Shown here one piece after another: positions 38,000-46,606 of a stretch of DNA of 64,000 bases (the first letter of the stretch is position 1; each line of letters opens with the position of its first letter). This DNA comes from Durusdinium trenchii. Taxonomy: Eukaryota; Sar; Dinophyceae; Suessiales; Symbiodiniaceae. Both the position numbers and the translations under genes were made by a program. The notes beneath the pieces were generated by a model that saw only the letters and a list, made by a program, of their open reading frames with translations, was not told the origin of the DNA and made no database searches. The stretch spans positions 299,346 through 363,345 of the forward strand of contig CAXAMN010018557.1 in assembly GCA_963970005.1 (NCBI GenBank). The letters run 5' to 3'.

Positions 38000-39590
38000 T
38001 TCTGCTGCAACTTCTCTGCCCATAGGACACCCGAGTTCAATGATGATGGTTCACGCCGGGAAAAAAGTCTAAGGGGATGCGACTAATTCACCACTTCGCC
38101 CACACATTGCAGCACTCTGACTGGAAGATCTGTTTTGCCTTGGACCCTGTAATCTGCGTGAACCGTGAGGGATCCTGGCTCTTCTCATTGGCTCCAAGGC
38201 TCCCAGACCCCCCCACTGCAGGACACCTGCACACGAGCAAATGAAGATACGAAAGGCCAAATTGATCCTGCGAGCCTCGGCAAAAAGGCTGAGCCAAAGC
38301 ACCACAGGGGTGCAATGAGTCAAGCAAACCTTCAAACAAACCGGGGTGAAGCTTTATCGGATTGGATCACAAGAAACCTGCAAAACCAGGCTGACATTGC
38401 GGCTGTGAAACCGACCAAGCCAAGGTGCCAAGCTGCCATCAGCTTGAGGAACAGGGATGGTTAGGGCCAAATAAACCAACCTCAGAGACTCAGACTCCAA
38501 TTCCTCGTAAACGGCTCTCTAATCGACAGGCAGTCGGCCATAGAGTTGAAGCTGCTCAAAACTAAATGTTCTGCTTTTGCATACATATTTAAATATATAT
38601 TTTTTTTATTATAATGTATATATAATTATATATATACAGTATATGAGGGACGGTCAAAACTCATTATTCTTCTTCAACTAAAAAATGAACGTCATCAATT
38701 TTGAGTTGGGCCTTATCGTTTTACAGTGTTTTGAGTTCGTCGCATACCTATGATCATATACAGCGCTGGGGTTATCGGTTTTGAGGTGAACCTTATCGTT
38801 TTGCAGGGTTTTGTGCACAAACCTACCCCTCTCTACTAAAGTGGTCATCGCGTGTTTCGACCGTGGCTCATATACATACATTGAAACCAAGCGTATCAGT
38901 TTGTAGCAAGGCATGTCTTGCCAGTGAAAAAGACCAATAGAAGTCCCTCATGTGATGAACCACCTCAACCACACGATTGTTTGAGCCCAGGGCTCTCATT
39001 GCTATAATATTGAGATTCCCAGACCCTCAGTTCTAGAGGAAGAAAGTGTAGCCTCTTCTAGTATTGACTATACAGCCTCCTAAAGCTCCACAGCCAAGGA
39101 TCACCATCTAGAATCTACAGCAGAGTCTCGAGACACTCAATCCAAGAGGCGGGAAGGTCGGTACGCACCAAACACTTACCTGAACTGGCGAGTGTTGATA
39201 AAGTTTGGTTCAAATCCTTCCAACTCACTAATTCGACTCAAATACACTACAGCTCTGATTTGAGAACACAGATTGTCAACAACCAATGACAACATGTCTG
39301 TTTGGGATCTGGCCTGTTATGTTCAACTGTTTGATAGGCACAATATTGGGGGCCCTACTCATTCGTGGAAGTGCTTTACTCTGCGCTCTGGGAGTCCCAC
39401 TACAGTTCGAGCTGGCATCGCCACAAAATATACCACCACAAGAGCTGCGAAGTTTCCTGAAGGCACTGGCTGGTGGCGTAAACAGGACAGTGTAACATTC
39501 TGGCCTTAGTCCCTCGGACTCTGCTGGGCCCCATGCGAAGGGATGGCAATGTACACTTGATCATTTCACAAACTCATGCAAGGCCATTGC
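38000..39590. other. No recognisable gene; AT-rich tract
   Basis: Contains a 65-bp AT-rich tract at 38580-38645. A degenerate repeated phrase, CCTTATCGTTTTGCAG or CCTTATCGTTTTACAG, occurs at about 38711 and 38790. No gene is supported. Confidence 0.5.
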
Positions 39591-39595
39591 AATTG

Positions 39596-40016
39596 GGATG
39601 GAGACCATGGCTATTAGGTTGGAGGCCATCGCTCTTAGGTTGGAGGCCGTCGCTATCAGGTTGGAGGCCATCGCTCTTAGGTTGGAGGCCATCGCTCTTA
39701 GGTTGGAGGCCATCGCTATCAGATTGGGGGCCATCGCTATCAGATTGGGGGCCATCGCTAGTAGGTTGGAGGCCATCGCTATTGGGTTGGGGGCCATCGC
39801 TAGTAGGTTGCAGGCCATCCCTCTTAGTCTGGAGGCCATCGCTATCAGGTTGGAGGCCATTGCTCTTAGTTTAGAGGCCATTGCTCTTAGGTTGGAGGCT
39901 TTCGCTATCAGGTTGCAGGCCATGACTAGTAGGTTGGAGGCCATCGCTATCAGGTTGGGTGCCATCGCTCTTTGGTTGGAGGCCATCGCTATCAGGTTGG
40001 AGGCCATCGCTCTTCC
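39596..40016 (+). repeat. TTGGAGGCCATCGC minisatellite array 1
   Basis: About twenty units of 21 bp, GGTTGGAGGCCATCGCTATC and variants (GCTCTTA, GCTAGTA, GGGGGCCATC). The 21-bp period gives seven-residue repeat frames on both strands, which are artefacts. Single units of this family are scattered through the window in both orientations (about 165, 6310, 8330, 16655, 37005). The array ends at the left terminus of the inverted-repeat-bounded unit. Confidence 0.95.
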
Positions 40017-40912
40017 CTGAGCCTCCTAGAACCCTTATTTAGTGGGACCCCTTATTTAAGGAGTCTGACATAGAAAAATTGAAGGAGTCTAGACTCGTTA
40101 TATAATTTAAGGTGTCTTTTTAAGGTGTCTAGATGTTGTTGTTTTCATAAAATTTTGAAGTGAATCCTTCACAGGATTCAAAAATCTTTGATGGGATTGA
40201 ATATTTTTCATAGGTTCCAGTAATCCTTGACAGGATTTCCAAAAGGTTTGTGTAAAAGCTTAATGCAAAATATTAAGGATTGGGCAACACTGGCCAACAC
40301 TCCACCTCAAATCCTTCAAAGGATTCCTGGTGTGTCAACTGAGGTGAAAAACTCTCTCCAAAGGATTCCTGAAGTGAATGCACAAATACCAAACTCTCTC
40401 CCCTGAATCTTGAAAGGGTGGCAAAAAAAAAAATCCTATCAACTTCACTTCAAAGATGCCTGTTAGAATTTGGTGGCCTGAAACCCAGGTCGCTGATCTG
40501 CAACAAATGATTCAGGTCTACTCATAAACAGCATGAGTCTTCAGGTTCTCCAATGGCACTTGCACTTCCATAGGTGGAGGCCATTTGCTACCCTTAACAA
40601 GTCTTCTTTGCAAATTTCGCAAAGAATTGCCAGGGCAGCTAGTGTGGGTTGCCAAATCTTGAACTCCTGTAGCTTCAGCAGAATGTGCATCTTGGAACAA
40701 AGATTGTGCCCTTTGACCAGATATACTTCCATCCAGCAGTAGGTCAGCTATGTTGTTTCTCAGCCTCTTTTTGGGGTGCAGGTCCAGTCTTTCCTGCAGA
40801 AAGTGTTTTCTTCCATGCGTCGACATTTGTTGAATGAAAACAAAAAATGAACTTGAGCCTGAGCATGACCAGGACATGGAGAGGACTGGTTTTATACAAA
40901 CTATGTGGGCGC

Positions 40913-40999
40913 GATGTCCTTCAAAGGACAAAGAAAAATTGGATGTGATGTCCTCCAAAGGACAAAGAAAAATTGGATGTGATGTCCTCCAAAGGGCAA
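40913..40999 (+). repeat. 34-bp tandem repeat, 2.5 units
   Basis: GATGTCCTCCAAAGGACAAA then GAAAAATTGGATGT, starting at 40913, 40947 and 40981. Each unit holds one TCCTYCAAAGGA motif of the kind found throughout the surrounding unit. Confidence 0.9.
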
Positions 41000-41169
41000 T
41001 TGTTCTTTTTCTCTCACCATGCACACTACAGGACTACATTAGAAGCATGTAGCCCAAGAAGGCAGGCAGAACAACATTTTCCTTCCAGAAGCATATTGAA
41101 GAAGACACGTGCTCTCTGAGCTATATCCAAGTCATGGAATTCTATGGGCAAACTCAGGTCCCCCTCCAC

Positions 41170-42015
41170 TCAGGTCAAAAATGACTTGAGGCGCTTGCAC
41201 AAAGCTTTCAGGCCATCCAAGTGCATGGAGCCATTGTTGGTGTCACCCTCCAAGGCCTTCTTCAAAGTGGAGCAGTCTGTCTTGTCACTGGAGACCGACA
41301 TATCCTTTCCCTGAGCCAAGTTGGTCCTCAAGGAAGCCAGCGCTGCCTCGGCTTTGCCCAGAGCATCTGACACACTCTTCAAAAACTCTTTGAACTCTGG
41401 CTTGCCACTGGCCTCCAAGTCTTTTTGACAGGCGGTGCATTCGAAGACTTGTTTTTCAAGTCTGCCCTTCAGAGCAGCTGCAATTTGCAATTGTGAGTTC
41501 AGCTGCACCCAGCTTGGGTTCTCAAGTTTCACTTTGGGATCACTGCTGGACGCTGAATTGCCAATCGCCTTTTGCATGGTGGCCATGCCAAGGTTGGTGC
41601 CCAGCTTCATGGTCTGGTCGACTTTGTTTTTGTCCTCTTGGACATGTTTCTGCTTGCTGTACCAGTACTTGGAAAGCTCAGGCAGAGCATGCGCCTTGGT
41701 ACACTCATCCGGTTTGTCAATGCCACATTCATCCCAGCACTCCTTGAGAAGAGCTGCCAACATCTTGTCTCTCTTCTTTCCTTCGGTTTGTTCCCAGGAG
41801 AAACCATTCAAAGTAAAGATTTGCCCTGGAGTCATCCAACCGCTCTCAGCCACATCCTTCTGCTCAGTGGTGTCAGTCACTGTCTCAAAGTACTCATTGA
41901 CCCACTGAAGGTTCTTCAAGCCACCCTCAGTCTTGTAGCGCTCAAGCAAACCCTTCTTGTCCTCCATGGTCATCTGGTTGTAGGCCTGGCAGGGGCACTC
42001 TGCCATTTGAACCAT
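41170..42015 (-). CDS. Unknown protein, 281-codon terminal exon
   Basis: Open from ATG at 42015 to the stop at 41170. The composition is strongly protein-like: polar, Lys/Glu-rich, few rare residues, with an ordered run EYFETVTDTTEQKDVAESGW and a helical C-terminal half ending LKALCKRLKSFLT. Cysteines come in spaced pairs (ECWDEC; CTACQ). No signal peptide, membrane segment or known domain is seen. The frame is open a few codons upstream of the ATG to an intron-like acceptor (TTTTCACAG, ending 42032). The exon at 42089-42270 probably precedes it, so the ATG may be internal. Joining the two by plain GT-AG (42088 to 42032) leaves the frame one base out; an ambiguous G at the junction would mend it. 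Real coding region, unknown function. Confidence 0.65.
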   Translation of the reverse strand: MVQMAECPCQAYNQMTMEDKKGLLERYKTEGGLKNLQWVNEYFETVTDTTEQKDVAESGWMTPGQIFTLNGFSWEQTEGKKRDKMLAALLKECWDECGIDKPDECTKAHALPELSKYWYSKQKHVQEDKNKVDQTMKLGTNLGMATMQKAIGNSASSSDPKVKLENPSWVQLNSQLQIAAALKGRLEKQVFECTACQKDLEASGKPEFKEFLKSVSDALGKAEAALASLRTNLAQGKDMSVSSDKTDCSTLKKALEGDTNNGSMHLDGLKALCKRLKSFLT

Positions 42016-42088
42016 TTGAAAGGGGTCAGGTCTGTGAAAATGGAAAGAATAGATTTGTTTTTGTGAAACCCCACCTCAAGGATCTTAC

Positions 42089-42270
42089 CTGCCTCTGTTT
42101 CACCTTTCTTACCCCTTCTGTACTTCAAGCCATTCAGCATCGCATTGAGATCTTTGTGGGTGGAACCTTCTGGTTCTTGATCTTTCTTTGGCTTTGTGGC
42201 AGCAGCCTTTTTGACAGCAGGCTTTTTGGGAGCAGCAGCAGCTTTGGCATCAGTCTTTTTGCCCACGGCT
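42089..42270 (-). CDS. Lys/Ala-rich upstream exon
   Basis: Minus-strand reading SAVGKKTDAKAAAAPKKPA and onward: Lys, Ala and Pro-rich, then KDLNAMLNGLKYRRGKKGET. It resembles a disordered basic tail as in chromatin or RNA-binding proteins. It is bounded by an AG acceptor (ATCAG, about 42271) and a donor G|GTAAGATCC at 42089/42088, with a 57-nt intron to the 41170-42015 exon. No ATG lies in the exon, so the start must be upstream. A degenerate duplicate of its middle part (GTGGCAGCATCCTTTTTGACAG on the plus strand) lies at 43980-44040, next to the exon at 44048-44287. Confidence 0.5.
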
Positions 42271-42299
42271 GATGGTTGGATTGAAAACACTAGTCAAGT

Positions 42300-43970
42300 T
42301 GTAGCTTGAAACTGAATAAGCTGAAGTTTTGCACAGGAAGGTGGGCAAAGAATAGCAGAATAGCACTAATGCCACACAGCAAGAGACAAATCACATCAAC
42401 AGCTTTTACGTAGACTGAAATAGTAATAACAATGATTCTTTGATAAAAGGTATCATTCCTTCAAAGGGTGCCACACAACAATTGAGAAACTGCACCAACA
42501 GTTTTTACATTGACTGCAAGACATGAACCTAGCGATTTTTGATAAAGCGCCCCATTCCTCCAAAGGATCAATCTACTGTTTAGGTCTGATGCCAAGCCCT
42601 CAACTCCTGAGCTGAGCCACCTAACCACCAAAGGTTTTGCAAAGGAAGGTTGGCCTCAGAAAGGGCAAGTCACATCAGCAGCCTTTGACATTGACAGAAC
42701 TGAAAACATGCTTCTCAGCAAGTCTGACCCAGACTTCAATACTTAGAATCTATTGTTTCTTTGCAGATGTGGGTTCCTTCAAAGGATCAATCTACATAAT
42801 CTACTACTTTGGTGCGATGACAAACTCTACCAAATCCTTCTAAGGATTGAGCTCTTGGTTTTCATGGTCAGCTGTTTGAACCCTTCAAAGGATCAACACA
42901 TCTAGTGTTGAAGCGTAATGCAAAGCTATCAACTCCTGATCTGAGCCACCAAACCTTCAAAGGTTGAGAAGAAGGACTGTGACCTCACCAAGTGCAAATC
43001 ATCTCTACAACTGTGACAGGGATTGACTAAATGACTCACAACATGATGGCATTGACTATATTCCTTTTAGTGTTCCTTTGGGCTATAATTGAAGACATGA
43101 TGACATGACATCAGTCTTTCCAAAGGTCTGAAAAAATTGTGAACAAAAATAAGCCTGTGAAAATCCTGTGAAAAAGTCATGTCTTCACAGCCTGTGAAAA
43201 AGCGCTTTTCCTTTTAAATTGAAAGGAAAAGTACTTTTTCACAGGCTGTGAAAAATGACTTTTTCACAGGATTTTCACAGGCGTTTTTTCTAAAGCTTTT
43301 TGCATGGGTAGCTTTCTGAATCATTTAAAAGATACATATAACTCACATAGGTTTTTTTGTCTACTGCCAAACTCTCTCAACTCCTGAGCTGAGCCACCAC
43401 ACTACCAAAGGTTCTGCAGAGGGAGGCTGACCTCAGCAAAGATTGAATGAACAAAGGATTCAACAGGGCCCAAACAAGAACATCTGAGAAAGCTTCTGGG
43501 TCCTTCAAAGGATTTTGCTATTGTTTATTGTTTCAGCTTGAATGATCATTGGAAACTTTTTGAATCTTTCAAAGTGTCAATCCTTCAAAGGATCAATCTT
43601 CTGAGTCTTTCAAAGGACTGAGCTATTGTTTCTGTTTCGTGGCAAAGCTGTTTGAATCCTGAGCCACTTCACCTTCTGAAGAAGGGTTTTAACCTCAGAA
43701 GAGACAGATCACATCAACAGCTTTGAAACTGACTGCAAACAGATTTCTCAACAGTGGCTGGGAAAATATATTGGCACTTACATGTATTTCTTTGAGACAT
43801 GTTCTGACTGCTTCAAAGGATTGAGCTATTGCTTTGTGTGATTCCTTCAAAGGATCAATCTACTGTTTTGGTGTGCAGCCAAACTCTGACAAATCCTTCA
43901 AAGGTTTTTTTTAATGTCATGGCCAAACTCTGACCACTTCTTCAAAGGATTGTTGTTTAAAACGTGTTTC
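42300..43970 (-). repeat. Intron-like region of degenerate ~320-bp repeats
   Basis: Four or five decayed units in a row. Each contains some of the phrases CTCCTGAGCTGAGCCACCA, AAAGGTTCTGCAGAGGAAGG, ACATCAACAGCTTT and ACTGCAAAC, plus TCCTTCAAAGGATCAATCTA with CTGTTTTGG. The region holds no open frame and lies between exons on the minus strand, so it is best read as an intron grown by tandem duplication. A 130-bp palindrome is embedded at 43153-43282. Confidence 0.65.
43153..43282. repeat. 130-bp near-perfect palindrome
   Basis: Reads GCCTGTGAAAATCCTGTGAA on both strands from either end. The centre is TTTCCTTTTAAATTGAAAGG at about 43207-43229, and arms of about 60 nt have only a few mismatches. 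Inner arms repeat the phrase CAGCCTGTGAAAAAG. Such a structure is typical of a foldback element or recent inverted duplication. It sits inside an intron-like region. Confidence 0.9.
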
Positions 43971-44047
43971 ATCTTTCTTTGACTTTGTGGCAGCATCCTT
44001 TTTGACAGCAGGCTGGATGCTGAGCAGCAGGCTTATCTTTGGGATCA

Positions 44048-44287
44048 CTAGTTCAAATCCGAGTCCTCATCCTTTTCAGGATCAGGAGGCTTCTGTGGCG
44101 CTCTGGGGATGCCACTTGACTTTGGCTGTGGTGGAGGCAGCGGCATAGCTCGAGTCCTTGTTCTGCGCCAAGGAGGCATAGGAGGCATTGCTTTCGTCTT
44201 GACCCCAGGGGTCAAGGTAATGCGAGGGGTCAAGTCAATGACTGTAGGTCCACTTCGAGGTGGTGGTGCATCTCGAGCTGCAGCCAC
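44048..44287 (-). CDS. Pro-rich exon, unknown protein
   Basis: The minus strand reads as about 79 codons rich in Pro, Arg and Thr, for example PPPRSGPTVIDLTPRITLTP, ending with an acidic tail DPEKDEDSDLN and a stop. It looks like a disordered linker or C-terminus. It lies 23 bp downstream of the Lys/Trp-rich exon on the same strand. The short gap is bracketed by GGTGGCT direct repeats, so the two may belong to one reading unit interrupted by a small insertion or tiny intron. No domain is recognised. Confidence 0.45.
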   Translation of the reverse strand: MAAARDAPPPRSGPTVIDLTPRITLTPGVKTKAMPPMPPWRRTRTRAMPLPPPQPKSSGIPRAPQKPPDPEKDEDSDLN

Positions 44288-44310
44288 CTTGTAAGGTCAT
44301 CCAAAGAGAC

Positions 44311-44760
44311 TCATGAGCCACCATGTCCAGCACTGCTGCCTGATGAGCTAGAGGGCACAATTAGGCTTGGCATTGGTGGCCACGTTGAGGAGGCATCCAG
44401 GGCAGCTGCTGCTTCTTGGAGGACTGCAGCTGCCTTTTCTTTTGCAGCTTTGTCTGCAGCTTTGACAGGAGGCGCTTTGGAATCTTTCGTACCAGATGCT
44501 TTGGATTCCTCCACCTTTTCCCACTCCCACTTCCAGCATCCAGCAGCATCTTTGAACCACTGCTTCCTCCACTGCAGTGGTTGGCCTGTTTTGGGATGTT
44601 TTCCCTGTTTCACGTCTTTGATCCATTGCTTCCTCTTTTGGCCTCCCCCAGATTTTTTGCGCCAATTCCACTTGCCAGCATTGTCATCTTGCGAAGTGGT
44701 ACCTTGCAAACTGGTACCTTGGGAACTGGTGCCTTGGGAACTGGTACGGGGATCAGGCAC
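44311..44760 (-). CDS. Lys/Trp-rich exon with SSQGT repeats
   Basis: The minus-strand frame of 149 codons opens with a short internal repeat (TSSQGTSSQGTSLQGTTSQ). A basic aromatic segment follows, with two related motifs: GKWNWRKKSGGGQKRKQWI and RKQWFKDAAGCWKWEWEKV. Next comes a Lys/Ala helix and a Ser-rich end. The paired WxW segments suggest a duplicated small domain binding nucleic acid or another protein, but no family is recognised. The frame abuts the stop of the upstream exon (44764) with no spacer, so a frameshift or short intron joins them. Confidence 0.5.
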   Translation of the reverse strand: MPDPRTSSQGTSSQGTSLQGTTSQDDNAGKWNWRKKSGGGQKRKQWIKDVKQGKHPKTGQPLQWRKQWFKDAAGCWKWEWEKVEESKASGTKDSKAPPVKAADKAAKEKAAAVLQEAAAALDASSTWPPMPSLIVPSSSSGSSAGHGGS

Positions 44761-44763
44761 AGA

Positions 44764-45057
44764 TCAGGTGTACCTGGTGGCGCATCGGGTTTTCCCCAGG
44801 ACTGTAATGCAATCCCCAATTCCATGGGCTGCATCCTCATGAAACTCAACTGACAGTGTGGCTTCATACACACTGTCTGTCTGTCGAAAATAGGAGGCCT
44901 GTCCGCAGCATGCGCAGACTCGCAACCAGTCTGTCTGCCCTGATTGGGTTGCTTGAGTCATTGCAAGCACATATTGGCGGGCAAGCTCTGAGCTCCAGAA
45001 GGAGGACTGCTCCTCCATAGGAGCTGGTTCCTCCACCGTACTTGGTGCAGTGCCCAT
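44764..45057 (-). CDS. Cys-containing exon, unknown protein
   Basis: Begins at ATG 45057, directly after a good acceptor (GTGCTGTCCTCAG). It reads MGTAPSTVEEPAPMEEQSSF and then a folded-looking stretch with CACCGQ, as in a zinc-binding knuckle. It ends in a stop at 44764, next to the following exon. Polar N-terminus, no signal peptide. Alternatively the upstream bases (to 45240) are also coding, but their Cys/Trp-rich composition looks like intron. Confidence 0.5.
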   Translation of the reverse strand: MGTAPSTVEEPAPMEEQSSFWSSELARQYVLAMTQATQSGQTDWLRVCACCGQASYFRQTDSVYEATLSVEFHEDAAHGIGDCITVLGKTRCATRYT

Positions 45058-45560
45058 CTGAGGACAGCACAGCCAAATACAATATCGAATTGCTTGGAAA
45101 GTTTGAAGCTTTAAGCAGCTGCAGGCACAAACAGCTCTCCAAAGAGCTGCCAAGAAACCATGTCCTGCAAAAGGCTCTGCTTTACAACTGGTGTTCCAGC
45201 AATCCTCAAAAGGACCACTTCCTCCACAGGAATTCTCCACAGCCGTGATCCTGCAAAGGATGGCAATCTACACATGACATGTCCTGCACAGGACCTGCAA
45301 AACCTACACACCTACACATGACATGCAACCCTACCAAAGAACATGCGCACCTACAAAGGACAGCAATCTACAAAAGAAGACACCAGATTCCCACAAAAGA
45401 CTGGGAAGGATGACCTGCAACAATCCTACAAAGGATCTATAGCCTGCAAATCCCTTTGCGCCCGCTTCTGGCCAGGCTCCTCCAAGACTGTCTCCAAGAA
45501 AGGGTTGAAGTCCAAGGCGAACACGAAGACCTGAGACAAGTGGCAAGGACCTGAGAGCAG

Positions 45561-45646
45561 TTGCAGAAATGGGTTGGGATTCCTTAGGATGCATTTTTTC
45601 ACTTGCAGAAATGGGTTGGGATTCCTTAGGATGCATTTTTTCACTT
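45561..45646 (+). repeat. Exact 42-bp tandem duplication
   Basis: TTGCAGAAATGGGTTGGGAT and the following 22 bases occur twice back to back (units start at 45561 and 45603) with no differences over the full unit, so the duplication is recent. It lies in a presumed intron. Confidence 0.95.
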
Positions 45647-45678
45647 CAAAAAACCCTGTTGCTATTCAGGAAGCCATA

Positions 45679-46065
45679 TCACTTCCTGTTAACAGTGAAC
45701 TTTGCTTCATAGTGCTCTTTCAGAGCATGGCAGGTGCACAGGCAGTCAGCCAACTTGCCCCTTGCACACTTGCACGTCAAACATTGGAGTCCAAGCTTGG
45801 AGCTTGACAGGTACATCTTGTCCCTGCCACAGTAGATGAGTCCATCAATGCCTCTTTGCACAAAGCATAGGTCGCCCACCCACTTCAGTCGGTCTGGTTC
45901 AAGTCCACTTAGGTGCTCAGACTTCCTTTTTTTGACAGAGTCCACTTCATGCTCAGGCTCAGGGTCTAGCTGTGTTGCAACTGAGACCTCAGGGTCTAGC
46001 TGGGTTGCAGGCTCCTCATATGAAGCAGAGGGCTGAGAATCAGGGTCAAAAGCTTGAGACGCCAT
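45679..46065 (-). CDS. Cys-rich acidic protein, 128 codons
   Basis: ATG at 46065 (MASQAFDPDSQPSASYEEPA) to a stop at 45679. The first half is acidic and disordered, with a duplicated ATQLDPE motif and a basic KKRK patch that could be a nuclear signal. The second half has a run of cysteines (LQCLTCKCARGKLADCLCTC) followed by His, consistent with a metal-binding module. No named family is recognised. A purine-rich GT/GA donor-like site overlaps the stop, so the gene may continue by splicing into the exons downstream. It would then be the first exon of a gene reaching to 41170. The ORF sits just inside the right end of the inverted-repeat unit. Confidence 0.55.
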   Translation of the reverse strand: MASQAFDPDSQPSASYEEPATQLDPEVSVATQLDPEPEHEVDSVKKRKSEHLSGLEPDRLKWVGDLCFVQRGIDGLIYCGRDKMYLSSSKLGLQCLTCKCARGKLADCLCTCHALKEHYEAKFTVNRK

Positions 46066-46301
46066 GGCTTGAAAGATTTTGAGACAAAAGCTACAGATAT
46101 GAAAAACATACTGGTGCACACCAAAGCAGACAATCCTCTAAAGGATTTGATGCACATCCTCTACAGGCTTTCTTCATGAATTGACCAAACAAAATTAAAG
46201 AGTCTAGACTCCTTAATTTAAGGTGTCTTTTTAAGGTGTCTTTTTTGAAGTGCAGACTCCTTTAAAAAAGGGGACCCCTTAAATAAGGGTTCTAGGAGGT
46301 T

Positions 46302-46563
46302 TAGGGTTAGGTTGGAGGCCATCGCTCCAGGTTGGAGGCCATGGCTCCTAGGTTGGAGGCCACCGCTAGTAGGTTGGAGGCCTCCAACGTAGAAGCGATG
46401 TCCTACAACCTGATAGCGATGGCCTGCAACCTAAGAGCGATGGCCTCCAACCTGATAGCGATGGCCACCGCTTCTAGGTTGGAGACCATCGCTATCAGGT
46501 TGGAGGCCGTCGCTTCTACCTTGGAGACCACCGCTATCAGGTTGGAGGCCATCGCTAGTAGCC
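46302..46563. repeat. TTGGAGGCCATCGC minisatellite array 2, with inversion
   Basis: About twelve units of the 21-bp family. Units run forward to about 46386, flip to the reverse orientation (GATGGCCTCCAACCT type) at 46387-46468, then return to forward. The first switch is the palindrome TTGGAGGCCTCCAA. The array starts at the right end of the 6.3-kb unit, after TTTAGGGTTAGG, and stops within 50 bp of the first retrotransposon. Confidence 0.9.
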
Positions 46564-46606
46564 ACCTAGGCTCAGGCCTCCCGGCGCGTTCGGTCGCGCC
46601 CCGGCG

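Larger units (their letters stand above)
40022..46299. mobile_element. 6.3-kb unit with inverted terminal sequences
   Basis: The left end, CCTCCTAGAACCCTTATTTA onward (40022-40067), matches the reverse complement of the right end (46253-46299) at about 41 of 46 positions. Just inside, both ends also share AATTTAAGGTGTC repeated twice and the palindrome GAGTCTAGACTC, here in direct orientation (40094-40130 and 46201-46240). Each end is therefore compound. The unit lies between two arrays of one minisatellite family in matching orientation, as if it had inserted into a single array. Inside are minus-strand exons and repeat-filled introns. No transposase domain is recognised. It could be a large DNA transposon with cargo, a foldback element, or a gene bracketed by two small elements. 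Confidence 0.45.

Noticed and set aside
39206..39220. GGTTCAAATCC resembling a tRNA T-loop
   Set aside because: The flanking bases do not form a T-stem and no acceptor or anticodon arm can be drawn.
39561..40020. Long frames on both strands with seven-residue repeats (MASNLIA, LEAIAIR)
   Set aside because: They are translations of a 21-bp minisatellite; a multiple of three keeps every frame open.
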